This document shows positions 38,779 to 45,268 of a DNA stretch of 45,268 bases, piece after piece. The stretch spans positions 1-45,268 of the forward strand of contig CAMDLO010000010.1 of NCBI GenBank assembly GCA_945901765.1, read 5' to 3'. Under the pieces are notes generated by a model that had not been told where the DNA came from, did not search any database, and saw only the letters and a list, made by a program, of their open reading frames with translations. The DNA comes from Cyanobium sp. NIES-981. GTDB lineage: Bacteria; Cyanobacteriota; Cyanobacteriia; PCC-6307; Cyanobiaceae. Numbering within the stretch: the stretch's first letter is position 1; the number at the start of each line of letters is the position of its first letter. Both the position numbers and the translations under genes were made by a program.

Positions 38779-39557
38779 CAGACCACCGGTCCGATGTCAT
38801 CCATCGGGTCGATGGCGGTGGGCGGGAGATCCGGCAGGGGGATGTTGCCCTCAGCGATCTCCGGGCTGCCGACGCGGCTGGTGGGCATCGAGGCGGCCCC
38901 CACCACGGCGGTGGAGGCCCACTGGATGTACTGGGCCAGCGCGGTGGCGTTGCTGGCCTGCAGGGGACGACGCGGCGAGCGTCCGGCCCGGGGCATCTCG
39001 CCGCTTGCGCCCGGTACTTCACCGGCGGGCAGCACGGCGCCGCTTGCGGGGCCGATGAACGCCTGCAGCACCTCCAGGTCGGCGTCGTGGCCGAGGGCGA
39101 TCGCCAGGCGCACGGCCTTCTGGGCCCAGGGCTGTCGCATCAGCTTGCGCAGGCCCGCTTCGAAGTCGTCGGTGGGCTGGCCATCGGAGATCAGCACCAG
39201 CACCGGCGGCAGGGCCCGTTGCTCCATCGGCGGTGCGGCCAGCTGGGCCGCCACCAGCTCCAGCGCTTCTCCCATGGCGGTGACGCCGCCAGCCTGCAGA
39301 TCGGTCCAGACGAGCTGCTCCACCGGGGTGGGCTCACTGATGTGCCAGTGGGCCCGGTCGGCGAAGCGCACGGCCCGCACCAGCACCCGCGCTTCCGGGT
39401 TGTCGCGGGCCACGTTCGCCATGCCCGGCAGCGACTGGCGGATGGCCTGGTTGAGGGCCTGCATCTTGCCCTGGGCTGCCATCGAGCCGGAGCAGTCGCA
39501 GAGGTAAATGAAGTGCAGGGGCCGGCTGGCCAGTTTCACGTTGGGGAAGCTGGGCAT
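38775..39557 (-). CDS. vWA-domain protein (TerY-like)
   Basis: A 260-residue von Willebrand A protein. The MIDAS metal site is complete: DCSGS (residues 21-25) in HFIYLCDCSGSMAAQG, the Thr in GGVTAMGEAL, and the Asp in VLISDGQPTDD. The C-terminal 60 residues are Pro/Ser-rich and probably disordered. TerY-type vWA proteins are encoded with a PP2C phosphatase and a kinase in TerY-P modules, exactly the neighbourhood here. It is probably a metal-dependent scaffold or phosphorylation substrate. It shares overlapping or abutting ends with both neighbours. Confidence 0.9.
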   Translation of the reverse strand: MPSFPNVKLASRPLHFIYLCDCSGSMAAQGKMQALNQAIRQSLPGMANVARDNPEARVLVRAVRFADRAHWHISEPTPVEQLVWTDLQAGGVTAMGEALELVAAQLAAPPMEQRALPPVLVLISDGQPTDDFEAGLRKLMRQPWAQKAVRLAIALGHDADLEVLQAFIGPASGAVLPAGEVPGASGEMPRAGRSPRRPLQASNATALAQYIQWASTAVVGAASMPTSRVGSPEIAEGNIPLPDLPPTAIDPMDDIGPVVW

Positions 39558-40924
39558 CAGGGGGCGGATTCGCGGAGGGGGCCGGCGGTGGCTGCCGCCG
39601 CCGGCTGGCTCAGGCTCACGCTCCCCAGATGGGTCTCGAGCCGGCGCAGCCCGGCGAGGTTACAGCTCCTGCCGGGATCGAGCGTCAGCATCCGGCCGTC
39701 TGCCAGTTCCGCCCGCCACGCCCTGTCGCTGAGGTTGCGCAACCCCAGCAGCGCCGGATCGCCGGGGTGGGGGTCGATCCGGGCCAGCGGTCGATCCAGC
39801 GCCGGCAGTTCGCGCTTGTTGAAGTGATGGGCATGCAGCGCGTTGCCGGCGCTCACCACCACGGCCGCGTGGGGGGTGTGCAGCAGCGGCGGCGCGGCCA
39901 GGGGGGTGTGGCAGTGCCAGCAGGCCGGCTGGGTCCCGAAGGTCTCCTGCCCGCACACGCCGCAGAGCTGGCGCCGGTCGAGGCTGCGGGCCAGCACCTC
40001 CTGCCACTGGCCGGTGAGAGCGCGACGGGATGGTGCCTTCAGGCCGGCCACGAAGGTCTGCAGGAACAGCGCCTGCAGGTCGCTGGGATAAAGCGGCCAG
40101 GTGACCAGCGCCGCCTGGTGGAGCTCGGGATCGGGCCGGTTGCGCGCGTCGTCGGGATCGAAGATGAACACCGGATCCTCGCCGTAGAGACGGCGGCGGG
40201 CCGGTTCATCGAGGCAGCGGATCGCCAGTTCAAGCTTGCCCTTGAGGGGATCGTGGCGGGTGAGCAGCCGGAAGATCAGCACCGCCAGGGAAAACAGATC
40301 GCTGTCGGCACCGGGTTTCGCCTGGCGCATCAGGATCTCCGGCGCCATGAACCCCGGGGTGCCGAGCACGCTGCCGAGATCGCGGCCGTCGACATCGACG
40401 TTGTCGTTGTCGCAGATCAGGATGCGGCCGCTGCCGGGCTCGAGGAAGAGGTTGCCCAGGGAGATGTCCTTGTAGCAGAGCCCCTTGCTGTGCAGGGCGT
40501 GGAATGCCTCCGCCAGGTGGAAGGCCGCCCGCAGGGCCTCCCCGAGGCTGAAGGCGATCCGCCCGGCGATGTGCTCCACCGCCGCCACATAGCCCGCGGG
40601 CCGCAGCGGCATCAGGTAGCCGAACCCGGCCGGTCGGCAGCGCACCAGCGGCAGGCTGTCGGCGGTGGGATGGAGCAGGGCGATCGGCCAGAGGAAGTGC
40701 TGATTGGGTGCGGTGGTGCGGATGCTCTCGGCGAGTCGCCGCTCCAGGTGGGGATCGCGGGCGATGCAGCTGGGGAGGTACCACTTGAGGGCGAGCGCTT
40801 CGTTCTGCACCGCCACCTCGTACACCTGGCCCTGGCTGCCGCTGCCGAGCCCGCGCACCACCTGCACCGGTGTGCTGAAGGCCTCGAACTGCAGCCAGGC
40901 TCCCTCCGGCAGGATCCAGGTCAC
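39557..40924 (-). CDS. Protein kinase-like protein with C-terminal zinc ribbon
   Basis: A 455-residue kinase-fold protein. The glycine loop is GLGSGSQGQVYEV (residues 25-37) and the ATP-anchoring Lys47 is in ALKWY. The catalytic loop is YKDISLGNLF, with Asp153 and Asn158, and Tyr in place of the HRD His. The DFG position reads DND (172-174), keeping the Mg-binding Asp, and APEIL follows. A CX2C-X10-CX2C zinc ribbon lies at Cys321-338. A final beta-rich segment ends the protein. This is the kinase of a TerY-P-like module. GTG at 40924 overlaps the FHA gene stop by 4 nt; the longer open frame upstream is rejected. Confidence 0.85.
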   Translation of the reverse strand: MTWILPEGAWLQFEAFSTPVQVVRGLGSGSQGQVYEVAVQNEALALKWYLPSCIARDPHLERRLAESIRTTAPNQHFLWPIALLHPTADSLPLVRCRPAGFGYLMPLRPAGYVAAVEHIAGRIAFSLGEALRAAFHLAEAFHALHSKGLCYKDISLGNLFLEPGSGRILICDNDNVDVDGRDLGSVLGTPGFMAPEILMRQAKPGADSDLFSLAVLIFRLLTRHDPLKGKLELAIRCLDEPARRRLYGEDPVFIFDPDDARNRPDPELHQAALVTWPLYPSDLQALFLQTFVAGLKAPSRRALTGQWQEVLARSLDRRQLCGVCGQETFGTQPACWHCHTPLAAPPLLHTPHAAVVVSAGNALHAHHFNKRELPALDRPLARIDPHPGDPALLGLRNLSDRAWRAELADGRMLTLDPGRSCNLAGLRRLETHLGSVSLSQPAAAATAGPLRESAP

Positions 40925-41673
40925 GACGCTCCGCTGGAATCCAGACTCTGGCCGATGGCGCGCCGGATGCCGCCGCAGTGCGCCAGCGCCGTGCGGCGGT
41001 TGGCGAAGCGGTGCGTCAGGGCCTGGCCGTCGTGCAGCACCACCTGCAGGGTGTGCTCCTTGCGGGACCCCAGCAGGATCCAGCCCGCCAGGGCGCCGAT
41101 CTGCAAGGGCCAGAACAGCAGCGGGAACGGCAGCAGCAGCAGCCCGCCCAGGCAGAGCAGCAGCCACCAGCTGAAGATCTGGGGGTAGTGCGGTTCGCTG
41201 ATCACCCCGGCCGACTGGATGCTGGCCAGCGGCAGGGACCGGCCGTCGAAATCGAGGCAGGCCCCAGCGGACACGGGAGCTGCTGGAGTGCGCCCAGGAG
41301 ACACGGCGGCTGCTGGAGTGCGCCCAGGGGACACGGCGGCTGCTGGGGGCGTTCCGGGGTGCTCCAGCCGGAACAGCAGCACCGGGCCATTCGGGCCCAG
41401 CTGGATCCGGTCCCCATCGGCGAGGGGGCGGCAGCTCTGGATCCGTCGCCCGGCCAGGTAGGTGCCGGTGTCGCTCTGCCAGTTGCACACCAACCAGCCC
41501 TGGCTGGCGGAGAAGCGCACCACCGCATGGTGATCGGCCACGCCCGCCGCCCTGGTCAGCTGCAGCCGGTTGCCGGCGGCCCGGCCGATCGTGAGCGGGG
41601 TGGCGGGGTCGAGCGGGGCCACCTTGGCGGGCTCGCTCTCCAGCTGCAGGCTGGCCTGAGGGGTGGCGATCAC
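40921..41673 (-). CDS. FHA-like domain membrane protein
   Basis: A 250-residue protein. Residues about 10-90 have an FHA-like fold pattern (TIGRAAGNRLQL, DTGTYLAGRRIQ, LADGDRIQLGPNGPVLLF). The canonical phosphothreonine contacts are degraded: the Ser of SxxH is replaced (VADHHA) and the Asn is missing, so classical pThr binding is doubtful. A Pro/Ala/Ser linker encoded by 30-bp tandem repeats follows, then hydrophobic segments near 170-205 (WWLLLCLGGLLLLPFPLLFW and IGALAGWILLG) and a cytoplasmic tail. GTG at 41673 overlaps the stop of the upstream small membrane protein by 4 nt. Confidence 0.78.
   Translation of the reverse strand: MIATPQASLQLESEPAKVAPLDPATPLTIGRAAGNRLQLTRAAGVADHHAVVRFSASQGWLVCNWQSDTGTYLAGRRIQSCRPLADGDRIQLGPNGPVLLFRLEHPGTPPAAAVSPGRTPAAAVSPGRTPAAPVSAGACLDFDGRSLPLASIQSAGVISEPHYPQIFSWWLLLCLGGLLLLPFPLLFWPLQIGALAGWILLGSRKEHTLQVVLHDGQALTHRFANRRTALAHCGGIRRAIGQSLDSSGAS
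41270..41350. repeat. 30-bp minisatellite inside the FHA gene
   Basis: Two and two-thirds copies of a 30-bp unit (starts 41270, 41300, 41330; core gctgctggagtgcgcccagg) encode the linker repeat PAAAVSPGRT. The unit length is a multiple of three, so copy-number change would lengthen or shorten the tether without breaking the frame. Confidence 0.85.
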
Positions 41674-41993
41674 GGCCTCTCGCTGCGGCGGGAACGGGGG
41701 ACGGAGCGGTGCGTGAAGGAGTGGCGCTGCCACCAGAGCTGCCAGTCGTCGCGCCGGTCCTGCCACCAGCCCCCATCCCCCTGCCGCCAGGCGATGACAC
41801 GGCCGGGCCACAGCAGAGCCTTGCTGGCCAGGGCCAGGGCCACCAGCACCATCACCAGCAGCACCCAGCCCGGGATGGCCCCGGGCCACTGGGCCGCAAA
41901 GAAGGCCCGGATCGCGTAAAGGCCGATCGTGAGGGCGAGCCAGAGCCGGAAGGGCTCCCAGGGGTCCCGCTGGCGCTGCACCGGCCGACGCAC
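41670..41993 (-). CDS. Small membrane protein of the signalling operon
   Basis: A 107-residue protein with two hydrophobic segments (FRLWLALTIGLYAIRAFFAA and GWVLLVMVLVALALASKALL), then a Trp/Arg-rich cytoplasmic tail (WWQDRRDDWQLWWQRHSF). No family is recognised. GTG at 41993 is the start, and its stop overlaps the FHA gene start. It is first in the minus-strand operon and faces the FHA-PBP gene across a 141-bp divergent region, which presumably holds both promoters. Confidence 0.65.
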   Translation of the reverse strand: MRRPVQRQRDPWEPFRLWLALTIGLYAIRAFFAAQWPGAIPGWVLLVMVLVALALASKALLWPGRVIAWRQGDGGWWQDRRDDWQLWWQRHSFTHRSVPRSRRSERP

Positions 41994-42134
41994 GACAGGG
42001 CTCGTAGCCTAATCCGCACCCGAACCTTCACCCTGAATCAGTCCGGACCCACGGTCGGCCCCGAACCCCGCGACGGCTGGGGCACCCTGGCGCGGGCCCT
42101 GACCCGCGGCCCCTGGGCGGCGCGGCCGGCGGCG

Positions 42135-44291
42135 GTGCGGCGGGCCTGGCAGGCGCTGGCGGCGCGGTCGCCGCGGCTGGAGCTGTGGGCGGCCGGCCGG
42201 TGTCAACAGGCGCTGCCCCTGGCTGAGCGGCGCTACCGCATCGGCCGGGATCCCGGCTGCGATCTGGTGCTGAGCGGTCCGGGCCTGAGCCGGGTGCACG
42301 CCATCCTCGCCAAGGCGCGCCCCAGCGACCGCGACTTCGCCCTCGAGGACTTCCGCTCCGCCAACGGCCTGTTCCACCGGGACCGGCGCATCCGCTGGAT
42401 TCAGCTGCGCGATGGCGATGCGGTGCAGCTGGGTTCGCCCCTCAAGGGGGAGGCGGCGGAACTGCGCTACCTGCACCCCCGCAGCGCCCTGGAGCGGGCG
42501 GTGCACCGCCTCGGCGTGGCGGCCCTGGCCGGTTCGGCCCTGCTGGTGAGCGGCATGCTGGTGGCGGCCAGTGTGGGCGGCGGCTCGAAGATCCGCACGA
42601 TCAGCGGGCCGGTGAAGATCTTTGCGGCCAGCGGCCAGCAGATCGACGCCCGGCAGGGGTCGGCCACGGCCCTGCCCAGCCTGCAGGATTACCCCCTGCA
42701 TCTCCGTCAGGCGCTGATCGCCTCGGAGGAGGCGCGCTTCGGCTGGAACAGCGGCATCGACCTGTTCGGCACGGTGCGCTCGGCCCTGCTGCGCAGCGGT
42801 GGCGGCAGCGGCCTCACCCAGCAGGTGGCGCGGCTCGTTTATCCAGAGGTGGGTCGCGATGTGAGCATCAGCCGCAAGCTGCGGGAGCTGTGGGTGGCGC
42901 TGCAGCTGGAGGTGGGCTTCAGCAAGAATCAGATCCTCAAGCTCTACCTCGATCGCGCCCATCTCGGGCAGGGTACGGACGGCTTCGAGCAGGGAGCCCA
43001 GCTCTATTTCCGCAAATCGGCCCGTGCCCTCGATCGGGCGGAGGCGGCGTTCCTGGTGGGTCTGCTGCCCAGCCCCAATGGCTATTCCCCCTGCAATCCC
43101 GATGATCCGGGGGCGGGGCTGGAGCGGCGCAACCTGGTGCTGGGCCTGATGCACGAGCAGGGCTGGCTGAGCGACCAGGCCCTGATCGATGCCCAGCGCC
43201 GGCCGCTCAACATCGACGCCACCGCCTGCCGGGAGTCGCTGTTCAGCAGCTATCCCTACTTCAGCGATTACGTGGTGGGGGAGCTGGAGGGCACCCGCTT
43301 CGGCCTGAACCTCAGCGGCGCTGCCGCCACGGGCAACTACGCGGTGATCAGCACGATCAATCCGCAGCTGCAGCAGCTGGCCCAGCAGCAGCTGCAGCGG
43401 TTCCTGGAGGGGCCAGGGGCGGCGGCCGGGCTGAGCCAGGGCGCCCTGATCACGCTCAACGTGGCCAGCGGCGAAATCCTGGCCTACGTGGGTGGCGGCG
43501 ACTACAGCCGCTCCAGTTTTGATCGGGTGCAGGCCCTGCGCCAGCCGGGCTCCACCTTCAAGCTGTTTCCGTTCCTGGCGGCGCTGGCGGCGGGGGCGGC
43601 GCCGTCGGATCCGTTTGCCTGCGCCCCGCTCAGTTACGTGGAGGGCTGCAGCCGTTCGGGCGGGGCAGGGGCGGTGTCGCTGGCGGATGGTTTCGCCCGC
43701 TCGGAGAACGTGGTGGCGGTGCGGGTGGCGCAGCGGGCCGGCCTCGATCAGGTGCTGCGGCAGGCGCGCCGCCTCGGCATCTCCACGCCGCTGGAGCCCG
43801 ACACCAACACCGTGCTCGGCGGCCGTGAAACCTATCTCTATGAGCTGGCGCGCGCCTATGCGGTGGTGGCCAACGGCGGCCGCTCGGTGCCGATGCATGG
43901 GGTGAGCCGCATCTACGACCTGGGGATCTGCCAGTCGGTGCTGGCGCTGGAACGCTGCCCGGAGCGGGGCGTCACGGTGCCGCTCGGCGAACGGCCGCGC
44001 CAGCTGCTCAGCCCGGAGCTGGCCGCGGCGATGGACGATCTGCTGGTGCAGGTGGTGCAGCGCGGCACGGGCCGGGCGGCGGCCCTGGTGCCGGATGCCC
44101 GCGGCAAGACGGGCACCACCAACGACGGGGTGGATGCCCTGTTCGTGGGTTACTCCCCCTCGCTGGGGGTGCTCACCGCCATCTGGATGGGCAACGACGA
44201 CAACACGCCGGCGGCTGCGGCCAGCGGTGGCCTGGTGGCCGAACTCTGGGGCCGTTACATGCAGGCCGCCGCCCGCCTGCTTCAGGCCTGA
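42135..44291 (+). CDS. FHA-domain class A penicillin-binding protein (PBP1A-like)
   Basis: A 718-residue bifunctional peptidoglycan synthase fused to a cytoplasmic FHA domain. FHA residues (about 13-95) are intact: GR in YRIGRDPGCDLVL, Ser/His in LSRVHA and Asn in SANGLF. One transmembrane helix lies near 130-148 (LGVAALAGSALLVSGMLVAA). The GT51 glycosyltransferase has its catalytic Glu near 198 (IASEEARFGWNSG), then GSGLTQQVARLVYPE. The transpeptidase has STFK (Ser473), SEN (about 523) and KTG (658). GTG at 42135 is a conservative start; the frame is open upstream without ATG, GTG or TTG near the gene. It probably links phosphothreonine signalling to cell-wall synthesis. Confidence 0.9.
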   Translation: MRRAWQALAARSPRLELWAAGRCQQALPLAERRYRIGRDPGCDLVLSGPGLSRVHAILAKARPSDRDFALEDFRSANGLFHRDRRIRWIQLRDGDAVQLGSPLKGEAAELRYLHPRSALERAVHRLGVAALAGSALLVSGMLVAASVGGGSKIRTISGPVKIFAASGQQIDARQGSATALPSLQDYPLHLRQALIASEEARFGWNSGIDLFGTVRSALLRSGGGSGLTQQVARLVYPEVGRDVSISRKLRELWVALQLEVGFSKNQILKLYLDRAHLGQGTDGFEQGAQLYFRKSARALDRAEAAFLVGLLPSPNGYSPCNPDDPGAGLERRNLVLGLMHEQGWLSDQALIDAQRRPLNIDATACRESLFSSYPYFSDYVVGELEGTRFGLNLSGAAATGNYAVISTINPQLQQLAQQQLQRFLEGPGAAAGLSQGALITLNVASGEILAYVGGGDYSRSSFDRVQALRQPGSTFKLFPFLAALAAGAAPSDPFACAPLSYVEGCSRSGGAGAVSLADGFARSENVVAVRVAQRAGLDQVLRQARRLGISTPLEPDTNTVLGGRETYLYELARAYAVVANGGRSVPMHGVSRIYDLGICQSVLALERCPERGVTVPLGERPRQLLSPELAAAMDDLLVQVVQRGTGRAAALVPDARGKTGTTNDGVDALFVGYSPSLGVLTAIWMGNDDNTPAAAASGGLVAELWGRYMQAAARLLQA

Positions 44292-45268
44292 GCTGCGCTC
44301 TGGAGGCTGTGGAGCAGCTGCAGCAACCAGCTGACCAGGCCCCAGCCGGCGCCGAACAGCAGCCCCCAGCACCAGGGGCTGGCCAGCAGTTCGCCCCAGC
44401 GGTCCGCGCTCACGCCGCTCGCCGCCGCCTGATGGCGCTCCCGGCTCTGCCAGGAGAGCTGCAGACCGGCGTAGATCAGCAGCAGCACCCAGGCGGGGAT
44501 GGTGAGCGGGTTCACGGTGTAGCCCAGATCCCGACGCTGCAGCAGGCTCAGGCTCCCCGCCAGACCGATCAGGGCCCCCACCGCGCCGGAGGCGCCGCCC
44601 CAGCAGCGGGGCGGGGCTGCGGCGGGCTGCACCAGGGCCACGGCGATCAGGGTGGCCAGGCTGGTGAGGGCGTAGCGGAGGATCACATCGGGCAGCTGCA
44701 GGGCGGAGTTGCCGAGGATCACGGCCAGCATGATCAGGTTGAGCACGGCCTCACCGCGCCGCGGCTGCACCCAGGCGGCGCTCAGCCAGCGCCAGGCATG
44801 CCGGCTGTCGCCCGCCAGATCGCTGGCCAGCAGGGCGTCGCGACGCCAGTGGCGCAGTGGTGGTGCCAGCAGCAGCGCTTCGATCAGGGCCAGCACCAGC
44901 ACCAGCACGGCGCCGCCGCTCCAGCCCCAGTCTTCAAACAGAAGGCGGTCCAGTTCGGCACCGCTCCACATCCACACCAGGGCAGCAGCGGCCGCCAGAG
45001 CGATGCCGCCGGCCAGGGGGCGCAGGCGACGGCCCAGCGGCAGCCAGCGCACCTGCCGTCGCCGTGGGGCGTTGGCAGGGGGCAAGCCGTCGCGCGGCAG
45101 GTTGATCTGGCCGAACTCCTCCAGCAGGTCGAGCAGTTGGGCCAGCACCCCGGGGCTGTAGGTGGCGGCCAGTTCCCGGCCCAGCTGCTCCAGGCTGGTG
45201 CGGCGGGCCAGGCCCTGCTGCCGCAGGCACTGGCGGAACAGGGGGCGTGCGGCCAGATCGCGCAGCGG
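44282..45268 (-). CDS. Rhomboid-like membrane protein (partial, 5' end beyond window)
   Basis: At least 328 residues are visible; the frame is open to the window edge, so the N-terminus is missing. The visible N-terminal 80 residues are soluble, followed by six or more hydrophobic helices. A rhomboid-like core is suggested by WRWLSAAWVQPRRGEAVLNLIMLA, and by CWGGASGAVGALIGLAGSL, where GASG places the rhomboid serine. The TM6 catalytic His (normally AHxxG) is not found: the equivalent stretch reads ADRWGELLASPWCWGLLFG. It may be an inactive rhomboid. It is convergent with the FHA-PBP gene, overlapping by 10 bp. Confidence 0.65.
   Translation of the reverse strand, partial: PLRDLAARPLFRQCLRQQGLARRTSLEQLGRELAATYSPGVLAQLLDLLEEFGQINLPRDGLPPANAPRRRQVRWLPLGRRLRPLAGGIALAAAAALVWMWSGAELDRLLFEDWGWSGGAVLVLVLALIEALLLAPPLRHWRRDALLASDLAGDSRHAWRWLSAAWVQPRRGEAVLNLIMLAVILGNSALQLPDVILRYALTSLATLIAVALVQPAAAPPRCWGGASGAVGALIGLAGSLSLLQRRDLGYTVNPLTIPAWVLLLIYAGLQLSWQSRERHQAAASGVSADRWGELLASPWCWGLLFGAGWGLVSWLLQLLHSLQSAAQA

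Noticed and set aside
40925-41800. Extension of the kinase gene to a 747-residue frame
   Set aside because: The extra region is out-of-frame FHA gene sequence. GTG 40924 overlaps the FHA stop by 4 nt, as elsewhere in this operon.
36328-41993. Phage-defence or tellurite-resistance island
   Set aside because: The vWA, PP2C and kinase genes resemble TerY-P, but no TerD-family, nuclease, integrase or other defence gene is nearby, and base composition matches the chromosome.
42009-44372. 787-residue minus-strand open frame opposite the FHA-PBP gene
   Set aside because: Shadow of a gene with intact FHA, GT51 and transpeptidase motifs.

Overview
This window is a GC-rich segment of a phycobilisome-bearing picocyanobacterial chromosome. 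The allophycocyanin core operon (apcE-apcA-apcB-apcC), the H+-ATP synthase operon (without beta and epsilon), a cyanobacterial PII protein with Ser49, the plastid/cyanobacterial ribosomal protein PSRP-3/Ycf65, a Ccs1/CcdA cytochrome c maturation pair and a plant-type ferredoxin all point there. The presence of a phycobilisome core excludes Prochlorococcus. The high GC content and gene order suggest a Synechococcus/Cyanobium-type alpha-cyanobacterium; that assignment is inference.

Layout. 1-6.4 kb: surface-glycan genes, namely a helical-repeat protein, a 1241-residue protein with TPRs and two GT-B glycosyltransferase modules, a 14-bp tandem repeat, and a GT61-type transferase. 6.5-8.7 kb: a small conserved-looking hypothetical gene, a TlyA rRNA methyltransferase, glnB (PII) behind a canonical NtcA site, and queF. 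8.7-12.1 kb: ftsW-ccdA-ccs1. 12.2-17.1 kb: the apcEABC operon with prominent RNA hairpins. 17.2-26.6 kb: a methyltransferase, the ATP synthase cluster atpI-B-E-F2-F-H-A-G, then a tightly coupled run of a 2OG-Fe(II)-oxygenase-like gene, a ferredoxin, a 78-residue protein and a DUF3326 protein. 26.6-32.8 kb (minus strand): a packed operon of CNNM/CBS protein, GTPase, nadD, nadE, ald and rlmH. 33-36.3 kb: Xaa-Pro aminopeptidase, a phosphatase/transaldolase-like pair and PSRP-3. 36.3-45.3 kb: a Ser/Thr phospho-signalling cluster, then a convergent rhomboid-like gene cut by the window edge.

The most unusual region is 36.3-44.3 kb. A minus-strand operon with 4-nt overlaps encodes a small membrane protein, an FHA-like membrane protein, a kinase-like protein with a C-terminal zinc ribbon, a vWA (TerY-like) protein, a PP2C phosphatase with a membrane anchor and, after a 15-bp gap, a membrane protein with an NTF2-like tail. 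Divergent from it lies a class A penicillin-binding protein with an intact FHA domain fused to its cytoplasmic N-terminus. This suggests a TerY-P-type kinase/phosphatase/vWA module wired to peptidoglycan synthesis by phosphothreonine recognition.

No tRNA, rRNA, CRISPR array, insertion sequence or prophage gene was recognised. Coding density is very high. The only gene-free stretch above 300 bp is 13,609-14,042, between apcE and apcA.
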